This document shows positions 26,864-35,458 of a DNA stretch of 64,000 nt, piece after piece (positions within the stretch are counted from its first letter, which is position 1; the number at the start of each line of letters is the position of its first letter). Source of the DNA: Sinorhizobium fredii USDA 205 (GTDB taxonomy: Bacteria > Pseudomonadota > Alphaproteobacteria > Rhizobiales > Rhizobiaceae); NCBI RefSeq assembly GCF_001461695.1, contig NZ_AUTC01000189.1, positions 62,001 through 126,000 of the forward strand. Reading direction: 5' to 3'. The notes beneath the pieces were generated by a model. The model ran no database searches and had not been told where the DNA came from. It was given only the letters and a program-made list of their open reading frames with translations. Made by a program: the position numbers and the translations under genes.

Positions 26864-27583
26864 TCAATTTCCGGCAGACCGTTTCTGCCAAACACCTTCG
26901 CGTTCCAGCAATCGCATGGCAGCGATCTGCTCGGCTCCGCGCTTCGATCGATCGGTCCCCGTTTCCGGCGCGATCCCGTCGACCTCTACGGTCACCGTGA
27001 AGCGCGGATCGTGGTCGGGACCGGAGCGATCATCCGTCCTGTATCTTGGCGCGACGCCGAACTTGGCGTGCGCCCATTCCTGCAATTCCGTCTTGGCGTC
27101 GCGCCGCGCACCGTCGGCGCTTGCGGCGCGATCGGTCCAGTGCCGCAGCACGAAGCGACGCGCCGCCTCCAGTCCGCCATCGAGATAGATCGCGGCGATC
27201 AGCGACTCTACCACATCGGCCCGCACATTCATCATGTGCTTGCCGGTGATCTTCTTCACGTCGGAGCCGGTGCGAATGTATTCGTGCAGCGACAGCTCAT
27301 CCGCAACATTGGCACAGCTCTCAGCGCTGACGAGCTGGTTCAGGCGAACCGACAGCTCTCCCTCGTTGGCGTCGAGAAAGGTCTGGAACAGAAGTTCGGC
27401 GACGCAAAGCCCGAGCACGCGGTCGCCCAGGAATTCAAGGCGCTGATAGTTGCTCGCCCGTGCATTGCGCGCACTGGAATGCGTCAGCGCGCGGTCGAGG
27501 CGCTCCTTCTCGACGAACTGATAACCGATCGCGGTCTCGAGCCTTGCCCGATCCTCCGCGCTCAGCGACCTTCCCTTCATCAT
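26864..27583 (-). CDS. rnc: Ribonuclease III
   Basis: Double-strand-specific endoribonuclease for rRNA processing and RNA turnover. The 239-residue protein has the signature QRLEFLGDRVLGLCVAELLF (residues about 46-65) with the catalytic acidic residues, ADVVESLIAAIYLDGG, and a C-terminal dsRNA-binding domain (DAKTELQEWAHAKFG ... AEQIAAMRLLERE). Start ATG 27583 overlaps the lepB stop by ATGA. One position before VLGLC is R where many relatives have A (GDRVLG against GDAVLG); this is common in alphaproteobacteria. Part of lepB-rnc-era. Confidence 0.97.
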   Translation of the reverse strand: MMKGRSLSAEDRARLETAIGYQFVEKERLDRALTHSSARNARASNYQRLEFLGDRVLGLCVAELLFQTFLDANEGELSVRLNQLVSAESCANVADELSLHEYIRTGSDVKKITGKHMMNVRADVVESLIAAIYLDGGLEAARRFVLRHWTDRAASADGARRDAKTELQEWAHAKFGVAPRYRTDDRSGPDHDPRFTVTVEVDGIAPETGTDRSKRGAEQIAAMRLLEREGVWQKRSAGN

Positions 27584-28323
27584 TCGACAACCTTGAACAG
27601 GCGGTCGTAGCGGAGATTCGCCGGCCAATTCCAGATCTTGAGGAAGGACGTGCCGTTGCCGAGCGAGAAGAAGATCATGCTGGCGCGACCGACCAGATTT
27701 TCCGCCGGCACGAACCCGACGTCAAAGCGGCTGTCGGAGGAATTGTCCCTGTTGTCGCCCATCATGAAATAATGGCCTTCCGGCACCAGGAATTCGCGGG
27801 TGTTGTCACCACTGGAGTCCGGAAACTGGTCGAGAGTGTCGTAGCTGACCCCCGTGTCCATCTTCTCGCGATAGACCGGTACGTCGCCGCCGGTGTCATA
27901 CTTGTCGTCGGCACGGAAGGTCCCATCCGGAACGCGATCAACCGGCTTGTCGTTGACGTGAAGGACGCCGTTTCTGACCTGGATGCGATCGCCCGGAAGG
28001 CCGACGACGCGCTTGATGTAGTCGATGTCCGGATTGGGCGGGAAGCGGAAGACGACGATATCGCCGCGCTTCGGCTCGCTCGCAAAGATCCGGCCGCTGA
28101 AAAGATCCGGCGAAAAGGGCAGCGAGTATTTCGAATAGCCGTAGGCGAACTTGTTGACGAAGATGTAGTCGCCGACGAGCAGCGTCGGCATCATCGATCC
28201 GGACGGAATGGTGAAAGGCTGAAAGAAAACGGTGCGGATGACCAGGGCCAGGAGCAGCGCCTGAATAATGACCTTCACATTCTCCCAGAGGGCGCTCTGG
28301 TGCGTTTCTGTCTTTTCTTCCAC
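27580..28323 (-). CDS. lepB: Signal peptidase I
   Basis: Inner-membrane serine protease that removes signal peptides. The 247-residue form begins at GTG 28323 (VEEKTETHQSALWENVKV) with AAGGAAGAA upstream; the open frame to 28452 has no ribosome site. One transmembrane helix (IIQALLLALVIRTVFFQPF) precedes the catalytic serine in IPSGSMMPTLLVGDYIFVNKF; the lysine is in DIDYIKRVVGLPGDRI, followed by FMMGDNRDNSSDSRF. The stop overlaps rnc (ATGA). A 103-bp gap separates it from acpS upstream. Confidence 0.96.
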   Translation of the reverse strand: MEEKTETHQSALWENVKVIIQALLLALVIRTVFFQPFTIPSGSMMPTLLVGDYIFVNKFAYGYSKYSLPFSPDLFSGRIFASEPKRGDIVVFRFPPNPDIDYIKRVVGLPGDRIQVRNGVLHVNDKPVDRVPDGTFRADDKYDTGGDVPVYREKMDTGVSYDTLDQFPDSSGDNTREFLVPEGHYFMMGDNRDNSSDSRFDVGFVPAENLVGRASMIFFSLGNGTSFLKIWNWPANLRYDRLFKVVE

Positions 28324-28426
28324 GCTCAGTTCTTCCTTGTCATCCTGCCGCGCAATCGCATCTATATGTTCACCGGATTGCTTCGCTTCAAGCGATTGTC
28401 GGAGCCGGTACCACTTCGGCAGTGCT

Positions 28427-28846
28427 CTAAACCGTTCCCTCGGCGGGGGCAACCGGGAGCGCCTCGATAATCACGAAAGCTTGTGCGAGCGGGAAGTCGT
28501 CGGTGATCGTCAGATGAATGGCGGCGCGGTGTCCGACCGGCAGCATCTCCTGCAGCCGGGCCGCCGCGCCGCCCGTCAATTGCATCGTCGGCTTTCCGCC
28601 CGGCATGTTCACCACACCCATGTCCTTCCAGAAGACTCCTTGTGCGAGCCCTGTTCCCAGGGCCTTCGAACAGGCCTCCTTGGCGGCGAAGCGCTTGGCA
28701 TAGGAGGCCGCGCGGTTTTTGCGCGCATCCGATTTGGCGATCTCGATGTCGGTGAAACAGCGGTTGACGAAGCGTTCGCCAAAACGTTGCAGCGAATTTT
28801 CGATGCGTCGAATGTCGATCAGGTCGCTGCCGATGCCGATGATCAT
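28427..28846 (-). CDS. acpS: Holo-[acyl-carrier-protein] synthase
   Basis: Transfers 4'-phosphopantetheine from CoA to acyl carrier protein. The 139-residue product starts MIIGIGSDLIDIRRIENSLQ with the magnesium-binding Asp, and has the second motif RFAAKEACSKALGTG containing the catalytic Glu-Ala-x-x-Lys. Its ATG overlaps the stop of the DUF2062 gene by ATGA, so the two are coupled. It continues towards lepB-rnc-era on the same strand, probably as one long operon. A longer open frame upstream is only a shadow of the DUF2062 gene. Confidence 0.96.
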   Translation of the reverse strand: MIIGIGSDLIDIRRIENSLQRFGERFVNRCFTDIEIAKSDARKNRAASYAKRFAAKEACSKALGTGLAQGVFWKDMGVVNMPGGKPTMQLTGGAAARLQEMLPVGHRAAIHLTITDDFPLAQAFVIIEALPVAPAEGTV

Positions 28847-29397
28847 GACGGGTTTCCGGCTTTTTGCAGTCGCTCTCGCCGCCGCCCCTGGAACATCCGG
28901 GCGGTCTGGAAGGCGACCGGGTAGAAGATAGAAGCGCCGCCGAGCGCAAGGGCCAGCGAACCGACGAGCATCGGCTTGAGCACGGGCCCCCAAAGCTCGG
29001 CAAGCTGCATTTGCTCGATCAACCGGGCAATCTCCGCCGAGCCGACGCTTGGACCGGCCTGCGGCCCCGTGATCGCGATGCCGATCTCGTAAGACGCCGT
29101 CAGGATCACGGGAATGGTGATCGGATTGGCGAGTGCAGTGGTGATCACCGCCGCCACGAGATTCCCGGCGAAGAGCCAGGCGAGAATGACCGCTAGGACG
29201 ATGTGCAAGCCGAACAACGGGGTGCACGCGGCGGCAGCCCCCGCCGCTACGCCGACGGCGATCGAATGAGGAGAGGAGTTCAGGCGAAGAATGCGCAGCG
29301 CGACATAACGGGGACCGCGCGAAAAGCCCTTGCGCGGCCAGAAGAAGGCGCGAAGTCTTTCGGAGATCGTGACCGGTTTCCGGCGCCTAAATAACAT
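28843..29397 (-). CDS. DUF2062 membrane protein
   Basis: 184 residues from ATG 29397 (MLFRRRKPVTISERLRAFFWPRKGFSRG). After a basic N-terminus come hydrophobic stretches SIAVGVAAGAAAACTPLFGLHIVLAVILAWL and NLVAAVITTALANPITIPVILTASYEIG, the conserved core of DUF2062, then a third helix near the end (MLVGSLALALGGASIFYPVAF). It is an inner-membrane protein of unknown function that in rhizobia lies before acpS. The overlap with acpS is 4 bp. The ribosome site is weak (GGCAGA). Confidence 0.85.
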   Translation of the reverse strand: MLFRRRKPVTISERLRAFFWPRKGFSRGPRYVALRILRLNSSPHSIAVGVAAGAAAACTPLFGLHIVLAVILAWLFAGNLVAAVITTALANPITIPVILTASYEIGIAITGPQAGPSVGSAEIARLIEQMQLAELWGPVLKPMLVGSLALALGGASIFYPVAFQTARMFQGRRRERLQKAGNPS

Positions 29398-29626
29398 TCT
29401 GCCGTCATCGCATCTTGAAACAGCCCGTCGGGGCAAGACGGCCCGCCCGTCTTTTGATCGGCGCAAGATATGCGCCAGCCCCGTCAGGCGCAAGGTTGAG
29501 CGGCAAACGGGGCGGACCGGAATTCGAGCCATTCGGCAAGCGCATAGCTCGAAGCAGCCTTCCCGCATTGTCCCGCCGGCACTCCAAGTCCGCTTCGGAT
29601 CCAGGAGCGGGCGCGGCACCTGCGGA

Positions 29627-29779
29627 TCAGAGGTCCCTGCGGAACAGGCCGCGATCGATCTGACGTTGGCGGTATTCGAGGTCGATGCGGTCGACCGAGC
29701 CGTTCAGATACGCGATCTCGCGCTCCTCGACGGTGGGAATGTGCAGGGCACGGGTGATTTTCTTCAACTGCTTGAACAT
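29627..29779 (-). CDS. 50-residue DUF3563-type small protein
   Basis: A short gene with AGAGG 6 nt before ATG 29779. The product begins MFKQLKKITRALHIPTVEER, continues EIAYLNGSVDRIDLEYRQR and ends in a basic RGLFRRDL. This is the pattern of the DUF3563 micro-proteins common in rhizobia, which have no assigned function. The sequence predicts two amphipathic helices and no signal peptide, so it should be cytoplasmic. It lies between rel and the DUF2062-acpS cluster, on the same strand. Confidence 0.8.
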   Translation of the reverse strand: MFKQLKKITRALHIPTVEEREIAYLNGSVDRIDLEYRQRQIDRGLFRRDL

Positions 29780-29948
29780 GGCAAACCTCTTCGTTTACCT
29801 CCCGATCCGAAAAGTAGTTTAGCGATCGGTGTTCTACCAGCCTCATGATCAATCGGCAGCCATGCATCCCGTGCATGACGCGTCGACCAAACGCGCCCCG
29901 GCTGCTCAAGAAAGAGGCATGGAGAGCAGACCACGCCTCGGCGAGGGC

Positions 29949-32174
29949 CTATGCGAAAAGCCGCTTGACCAGAGAAATACTCGGCAATTCCTTAAGCTGC
30001 GTCATCAGGTGATTGAGCTGACGGAGATCCCAGACCTCCAGATCGAACTGCAGTTCACTGAAGTCGGCGGCAACGCGCCCCATGGAAAGCGAGCGAATGT
30101 TGACATCGCTCGTGGCGATCGCCTGCGCAATCTCCGCCAGCGTGCCGGGTTCGTTCAGCGCGCTCACGGCGATTCGCGCCATGAAGCGGTTATTGTTGGC
30201 CTCGTCGAGGTCCCAGCGAACATCGATCCAGCGCTCCGGCTCCTCGTCGAATTTCTGCAGGATCGGCGACTGAATGGGATAGATGGTGATGCCCCTGTCC
30301 CGATCCATGATGCCGACGATGCGATCGCCGGGAACGGCGCCGGCGGGACTGAAATGCACCTCGGCATTGCCGGAAAGGCCGCGGATCGGCAGCGCTTCCG
30401 GTCCCTCCACCTGCCCCGCTGCGGCGGCCTCCTTGGAGCGCTCCGGCAGCTTGAAGACCATGCCGGCAGCGCTGCGCATGTTGAACCAGCCGTCGTCGGC
30501 GCTCGGCTTGACGGTCACGCGTTCGTCCTGGTGATCGGGGAAGACGGCGCGCAGCACGTCGAGCGAGGAAAGCTCGCCCCGGCCGACGGCGGCAATCGCA
30601 TCCTCGATCTCCTTCTGGCCGAGCCGGTGCAGCACCGGTTTCAGCCCGTCGCGTGAGAAGGTCTTGCCGGCCCGTTCGAAGGTGCGCTCCAGAATGCGGT
30701 AGCCAAGACCCGCATACTGCTTGCGGATGGCGGCACGGGTGGCGCGGCGGATCGCCGCGCGCGCCTTGCCGGTGACGACGATCTCCTCCCAGGCGGGGGG
30801 CGGCACCTGGATGCCCGAGCGGATGATCTCCACCTCGTCGCCATTGTTGAGGCGGGTGACGAGCGGCATGATGCGGCCGTTGATCTTCGCGCCCACACAT
30901 GTGTCGCCGATGTTGGTGTGCACCGCATAGGCGAAGTCGATCGGCGTCGCGCCGCGCGGCAGCGCGATCAACTGTCCCTTGGGCGTGAAGCAGAAGACCT
31001 GGTCCTGGAAGAGCTCGAGCTTTGTGTGCTCCAGAAATTCCTCGGGATTGTCGCCTTCGGCAAGCGACTCGATCGTGCGGCGCAGCCAGGCATAGGCGTT
31101 CGACGTCGGCGACCGTGTGAGGTCGCCCGTGACCGCGTCCCGATCCTTGTAGAGCGCATGGGCAGCGATGCCGTATTCGGCGATCTCATGCATGCGCCTG
31201 GTGCGGATCTGCAGCTCGATACGTTGGCGCGACGGCCCGATGATCGTCGTGTGGATCGACTGATAGTCGTTCTGCTTCGGCGTCGAAACATAGTCCTTGA
31301 ACCGCCCCGGGACGACCCGCCAGCGGGTATGCACGATGCCGAGCGCCCGGTAGCAGGAGGGAATGTCGTCGACGATGATGCGGAAGCCCCAAACGTCCGA
31401 TAGCTGTTCGAAGGAAAGCGACTTCGACTGCATCTTGCGGAAGACGGAATAGGGTTTCTTCTGACGCCCCTTTACCTGCGCATTCTTCAAGCCCTCGGCC
31501 TGCAGCAGTTCGCTCAGTTCCTCCTCGATCTTCTTGATCAAGCCCTCGTTGCGCTGGGAAAGCTCTTCCAGCCGCCTGGTGACGGTCTCGTAGGCCTCCG
31601 GATTGATATGGCGGAAGGCGAGGTTCTCAAGCTCCTCGCGCATGTCCTGCATGCCCATGCGCCCGGCCAGCGGCGCATAGATGTCCATCGTCTCCTCGGA
31701 GATGCGGGCGCGTTTTTCCGCCGACATGTGGTCGAGGGTACGCATGTTGTGCAGCCTGTCGGCGAGCTTCACCAGGAGCACGCGAACGTCGTCCGATATC
31801 GCCAGCAGCAGCTTGCGTAGATTTTCGGCCTGCTTGGCCTTCTTGGTGACGAGGTCGAGCTTCTTGATCTTCGTCAGGCCTTCGACAAGCGCCCCGATAT
31901 CCTCGCCGAAGAGCTCGTCGATCTCCTGCCGTGTCGCCGTCGTGTCCTCGATCGTGTCATGCAGCAGCGCGACGGCGATCGTCGATTCGTCGAGGTGCAT
32001 TTCCGTGAGGATCGCCGCCACTTCCAAAGGATGCGAAATGTAGGGATCGCCGCTTGCCCGCTTCTGCTGGCCGTGCTTCTGCATGGCATAGACATAGGCC
32101 TTGTTCAGCAAGGCCTCGTTGACATCGGGCTTGTATTTCTGCACGCGCTCAACGAGCTCGTATTGGCGCATCAT
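29949..32174 (-). CDS. rel: Bifunctional (p)ppGpp synthetase/hydrolase, RelA/SpoT family
   Basis: The single stringent-response enzyme expected in rhizobia, 741 residues from ATG 32174 (MMRQYELVERVQKYKP). An HD hydrolase domain with VALLHDTIEDT and LVKLADRLHNMRTL is followed by the synthetase domain (SDVWGFRIIVDDI, GRFKDYVSTPKQNDYQSIHT), a TGS domain (QVFCFTPKGQLIALPRGATP) and a C-terminal ACT domain (NEPGTLAEIAQAIATSDVNIRSL). Both catalytic centres look complete, so it should make and degrade (p)ppGpp. It lies downstream of rpoZ but is separated by a strong terminator. Confidence 0.96.
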   Translation of the reverse strand: MMRQYELVERVQKYKPDVNEALLNKAYVYAMQKHGQQKRASGDPYISHPLEVAAILTEMHLDESTIAVALLHDTIEDTTATRQEIDELFGEDIGALVEGLTKIKKLDLVTKKAKQAENLRKLLLAISDDVRVLLVKLADRLHNMRTLDHMSAEKRARISEETMDIYAPLAGRMGMQDMREELENLAFRHINPEAYETVTRRLEELSQRNEGLIKKIEEELSELLQAEGLKNAQVKGRQKKPYSVFRKMQSKSLSFEQLSDVWGFRIIVDDIPSCYRALGIVHTRWRVVPGRFKDYVSTPKQNDYQSIHTTIIGPSRQRIELQIRTRRMHEIAEYGIAAHALYKDRDAVTGDLTRSPTSNAYAWLRRTIESLAEGDNPEEFLEHTKLELFQDQVFCFTPKGQLIALPRGATPIDFAYAVHTNIGDTCVGAKINGRIMPLVTRLNNGDEVEIIRSGIQVPPPAWEEIVVTGKARAAIRRATRAAIRKQYAGLGYRILERTFERAGKTFSRDGLKPVLHRLGQKEIEDAIAAVGRGELSSLDVLRAVFPDHQDERVTVKPSADDGWFNMRSAAGMVFKLPERSKEAAAAGQVEGPEALPIRGLSGNAEVHFSPAGAVPGDRIVGIMDRDRGITIYPIQSPILQKFDEEPERWIDVRWDLDEANNNRFMARIAVSALNEPGTLAEIAQAIATSDVNIRSLSMGRVAADFSELQFDLEVWDLRQLNHLMTQLKELPSISLVKRLFA

Positions 32175-32200
32175 TCGCAGGCGGCTCCGTGACAGTCGGA

Positions 32201-32237
32201 CAAACAAAAAGTGCGCCAATCATATGAGTGGCGCACT
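32201..32237 (-). terminator. Rho-independent terminator after rpoZ
   Basis: On the minus strand a 9-bp perfect stem (AGTGCGCCA with its complement) and a 10-nt loop are followed by TTTTTGTTTG. It lies 42 bp after the rpoZ stop and within the leader of rel, so the two genes are transcribed separately or rel depends on readthrough. Confidence 0.85.
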
Positions 32238-32278
32238 GCTTCGAAAACACGTTTGGAACAGCTGTTCGCGAACGGATC

Positions 32279-32683
32279 TCAGTAGTCGTCGCTCTTTTCC
32301 GGCGGTACCAGCCCTTCGATGCCGGCCAAGAGTTCCTCTTCCGACATGCGATCGAAGGTCAGCGCCTCCGGCTGGTCTTCATCTTCCGCAGCCTCGGCAA
32401 AAGCGGCGGGTTCCGATTGGGCGATCGCGGCCGCGTCGGGCTCGGGCTCGTCCACTTCCACATGCTTCTGCAGGGAATGGATCAGATCTTCCTTGAGGTC
32501 ACCAGGCGAAAGGGCCTCATCGGCGATCTCACGCAGGGCAACAACCGGATTTTTGTCATTGTCGCGGTCGACCGTGATGGGGGCGCCCTGCGAGATCAGA
32601 CGTGCGCGGTGGCTGGCAAGCAGGACGAGTTCGAAACGGTTTTCGACCTTGTCGATGCAATCTTCGACGGTGACGCGGGCCAT
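32279..32683 (-). CDS. rpoZ: RNA polymerase omega subunit
   Basis: The 134-residue omega subunit, which binds the beta-prime C-terminus and helps polymerase assembly. The conserved N-terminal half reads MARVTVEDCIDKVENRFELV, ASHRARLI and KNPVVALREIADE. The C-terminal half is an acidic, low-complexity extension typical of rhizobial omega (DEPEPDAAAIAQSEP, EEELLAGIEGLVPPEKSDDY). Location upstream of a rel/spoT gene is widely conserved and suggestive, as omega carries a ppGpp-binding site in other bacteria. A terminator follows. Confidence 0.96.
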   Translation of the reverse strand: MARVTVEDCIDKVENRFELVLLASHRARLISQGAPITVDRDNDKNPVVALREIADEALSPGDLKEDLIHSLQKHVEVDEPEPDAAAIAQSEPAAFAEAAEDEDQPEALTFDRMSEEELLAGIEGLVPPEKSDDY

Positions 32684-33149
32684 GGCCTTGTCCTTTGCGA
32701 GAGCGCGGCGGCTGCCGCGGCTTGATTAACGACACGAAACCGGAACGGCCGAGACAGGACGGCACTTGCAGCTCCAATTTCTGGAATTAGTCGCCCGGAT
32801 ACAATCAAAACAGCACAAGTTCAAGTTTTTCCTGCGTCCGGCGCTCACATCTTCCCTGCCCCATGTTAGAATACGACATTTCCGCGATGCGGCCGCAGGT
32901 TACAGATAAGGATTGTATTTCAGGAGGTATCGGCCAAAAACTCCACCAGCAATCGTAAATTGAAGTGTGGACGAAGTGGAGCAACTGCTAAAACTTGCTA
33001 TATGCACCGTACGCCGCTTGGATTAATGCGTGGCATAACTTACATTATTTGCAATATCAGCAATTATTAATGTAATGCACCTATTTTCTGCGCAGCCTTC
33101 TGCCGGGGTGGATGGGTATAATGTGCAGGGCATGGAAAAGGAAATTACG
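32684..33149. other. AT-rich divergent promoter region between rpoZ and the NYN gene
   Basis: 466 bp without a supported gene. It must hold the rpoZ promoter on the minus strand, with a weak candidate TTGAAC at 32819-32824, and the NYN-gene promoter on the plus strand. GC content falls sharply between about 32985 and 33085. There lies an inverted repeat TTACATTA (33040-33047) and TAATGTAA (33068-33075). Such AT-rich leaders are typical targets of nucleoid or MucR/Ros-type regulators in rhizobia, but that is inference. Confidence 0.55.
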
Positions 33150-33728
33150 ATGTTCGATCCTCGCGAAAAAATCGCTCTTTTCATCGACGGCGCCAATCTC
33201 TACGCCGCCTCGAAGAGCCTGGGCTTCGACATCGATTACAGAAAGCTGCTGAAGGCGTTCCAGAAACGTGGATACCTGCTGCGCGCCTACTATTACACCG
33301 CACTTATCGAGGATCAGGAATACTCCTCGATTCGCCCATTGATCGACTGGCTGGACTACAACGGCTACAAGGTCGTCACCAAACCGGCGAAGGAATTCAC
33401 GGATTCGCTCGGCCGGCGCAAAATCAAGGGCAACATGGATATCGAGCTGGCGATCGACGCCATGGAGCAATCCGAGACCGTCGATCATCTGGTGATCTTC
33501 TCGGGCGACGGCGATTTCACCACGCTTGTTGAAGCGCTGCAGCGCAAGGGACGCAAGGTCTCGGTCGTCTCGACGATGTCGACGCAACCGCCGATGATCG
33601 CCGACGACCTGCGCCGCCAGGCCGATCATTTCATCGATCTGGCCACGCTCCGCGGCGAGATCGGCCGCGAGCCGTCCGAACGCGTGCAGCGCCCCGCCGA
33701 ACCGGTCGCCAACGACGCCGAACTCTGA
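33150..33728 (+). CDS. NYN/LabA-type PIN-like ribonuclease domain protein
   Basis: A 192-residue cytoplasmic protein of the NYN family (PIN-fold). Acidic metal-binding residues are visible in IALFIDGANLYAASKSLG near residue 10, KGNMDIELAIDAME near residue 100 and HLVIFSGDGDFTTLVEALQRKG near residue 120. NYN domains are predicted or shown to cut RNA; LabA in cyanobacteria affects clock output. Start at ATG 33150 is favoured by AAGGAA 6 nt upstream; ATG 33132 is an alternative. The last 25 residues are a disordered Glu/Pro tail. It stands alone downstream of the AT-rich region. Confidence 0.88.
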   Translation: MFDPREKIALFIDGANLYAASKSLGFDIDYRKLLKAFQKRGYLLRAYYYTALIEDQEYSSIRPLIDWLDYNGYKVVTKPAKEFTDSLGRRKIKGNMDIELAIDAMEQSETVDHLVIFSGDGDFTTLVEALQRKGRKVSVVSTMSTQPPMIADDLRRQADHFIDLATLRGEIGREPSERVQRPAEPVANDAEL

Positions 33729-33796
33729 CCGAATCAATTCCGATCCCGATTGATCTTGCCGGTCGCGGGTGTGGCGGGGGCGAACGGCCGCGCCAC

Positions 33797-34276
33797 TCAG
33801 CCGCGCTCTTTTAACAGGCGGTTCTTCTGCCGGTTCCAGTCGCGCTCCTTGGACGTCTCGCGCTTGTCGTGCAGTTTCTTGCCCTTGCCAAGCGCCAGTT
33901 CCAGTTTCGCCCGACCCCGCTCGTTGAAATAAATCCTGAGCGGAATGAGCGACATGCCTTCGCGATTGACGGCGCCCTGCAGCCGGTTCACCTCGCGCTT
34001 CGACAGCAGCAATTTGCGGCGGCGCCGGGTCTCGTGGTTGAAGCGATTGGCCTGGAGATATTCCGGCAGGTAGGAGTTGATCAGCCAGATCTCGCCGCCC
34101 TCGTCGGTCGCGTAGGACTCCGCGATATTGGCCTTTCCCTCGCGCAGCGACTTGACCTCCGTGCCGGTCAAGACAAGACCGGCCTCGTAGGTGTCGACGA
34201 TCTCGTAGTTGAAGCGGGCCTTGCGGTTCTCCGCCACCACTTTCCTGACCGTGCGCTCGCTGCCCTTGGGTGCCAT
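33797..34276 (-). CDS. smpB: SsrA-binding protein SmpB
   Basis: Binds tmRNA and delivers it to stalled ribosomes for trans-translation. The 159-residue protein has the beta-barrel segments KARFNYEIVDTYEAGLVLTGTEVKSLREGKANI and ANRFNHETRRRRKLLLSKREV, and the basic C-terminal tail KKLHDKRETSKERDWNRQKN that enters the decoding centre. ATG 34276 overlaps the dapA stop by one base (TGATG), so it is translationally coupled to dapA. The tmRNA gene itself is not in this window. Confidence 0.97.
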   Translation of the reverse strand: MAPKGSERTVRKVVAENRKARFNYEIVDTYEAGLVLTGTEVKSLREGKANIAESYATDEGGEIWLINSYLPEYLQANRFNHETRRRRKLLLSKREVNRLQGAVNREGMSLIPLRIYFNERGRAKLELALGKGKKLHDKRETSKERDWNRQKNRLLKERG

Positions 34277-35160
34277 CAGTTCATCAACCCTGCATGCCTG
34301 AGCGCCGCATCGATGGCCGCTTCGGTCGCCGGCTCGAGCGTCGCTAGCAGCGGCGAACGCACGACGCGGCTCATCCGTCCGAGGCGATGCAGCGCATATT
34401 TTGCACCGCATAGGCCGGGCTCTATAAAGATGGCCTTGTGGAGCGGCATCAATTTGTCCTGATATTCCAGCGCCTTGGCGAAGTCGCCGGCAAGCGTCGC
34501 CTCCTGGAATTCGGAGCACAGGCGCGGTGCGACATTCGCGGTCACGGAGATGCAGCCGACACCGCCATGCGCGTTGAAGCCGAGTGCCGTCGCATCCTCG
34601 CCGGAAAGCTGGACGAAACTCTTGCCGCAGGCCATGCGCTGCTCGGAAACGCGCTCGATCTTGCCGGTCGCGTCCTTGACGCCGACGATCGTCGGATAGG
34701 CCTTCGCCAGCGCCGCCATGGTCTCGACGCTCATGTCGACCACCGAGCGGCCCGGAATGTTGTAGATGACGATCGGCAGCTTCACGCTTTCGGCAATTGC
34801 TGCATAGTGGGCGAAGAGGCCCTTCTGCGTCGGCTTGTTGTAGTACGGCGTCACGACCAGGATGGCATCCGCACCGGCCTTCTCGGCATGCTGTGCAAGT
34901 TCGATCGCCTCGGTCGTGTTGTTGGAGCCGGCGCCGGCAATAACCGGCACGCGCCGCGCCGCCGCTTCGACGCAGAGCTCCACCACCTGCTTGTGCTCTT
35001 CGTGCGAGAGAGTCGGCGATTCACCGGTCGTGCCGACCGGCACCAGGCCGTGGCTGCCCTCTTTTATCTGCCATTCCACATGCGCGACGAAACTTGCCGC
35101 ATCCACCGCGCCGGTGGACGTGAACGGGGTTACGAGAGCGGGAATGGAACCCTTGAACAT
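34276..35160 (-). CDS. dapA: 4-hydroxy-tetrahydrodipicolinate synthase
   Basis: Condenses pyruvate with aspartate semialdehyde in lysine and diaminopimelate synthesis. The 294-residue TIM barrel shows GTTGESPTLSHEEH near residue 44, VVTPYYNKPTQKGLFAHY (catalytic Tyr) near residue 103, IVIYNIPGRSVVDM and the Schiff-base lysine in IVGVKDATGKIERV near residue 161. ATG 35160 follows CAGGAG on the minus strand. It is the first gene of a dapA-smpB pair, with promoter in the 298 bp shared with the divergent lytic transglycosylase. Confidence 0.96.
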   Translation of the reverse strand: MFKGSIPALVTPFTSTGAVDAASFVAHVEWQIKEGSHGLVPVGTTGESPTLSHEEHKQVVELCVEAAARRVPVIAGAGSNNTTEAIELAQHAEKAGADAILVVTPYYNKPTQKGLFAHYAAIAESVKLPIVIYNIPGRSVVDMSVETMAALAKAYPTIVGVKDATGKIERVSEQRMACGKSFVQLSGEDATALGFNAHGGVGCISVTANVAPRLCSEFQEATLAGDFAKALEYQDKLMPLHKAIFIEPGLCGAKYALHRLGRMSRVVRSPLLATLEPATEAAIDAALRHAGLMN

Positions 35161-35458
35161 GCACAACTCCTGACGGCTGAAGGGGCAAGACGCGCCCACG
35201 CTTTGGCCGCAATCGACGGTTAGAAACTGCCGCACCATAATCATGTGACATGGCGGCGGCAAGCGTCGGACAAGCGCATTTCCTCCCAGTTTCCCTGCAA
35301 TTCGATCGCTCGACGCGCGTCGCAAGGCAGGAGCAGGCAGGGATGGAGGATGACACGGCTTTGGCCGGCGATTGCCGCTATCGCGGATACCCGCTAACTT
35401 TTCGTTAGGAAATCCGGCAGCTAATGAAGTTGAGAGAAACGGGGAAGCACGGGGCTTG

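Noticed and set aside
29484..29909. 141-codon minus-strand frame over the DUF3563 gene
   Set aside because: Different frame from the small gene, no ribosome site, Arg/Pro-rich shadow composition.
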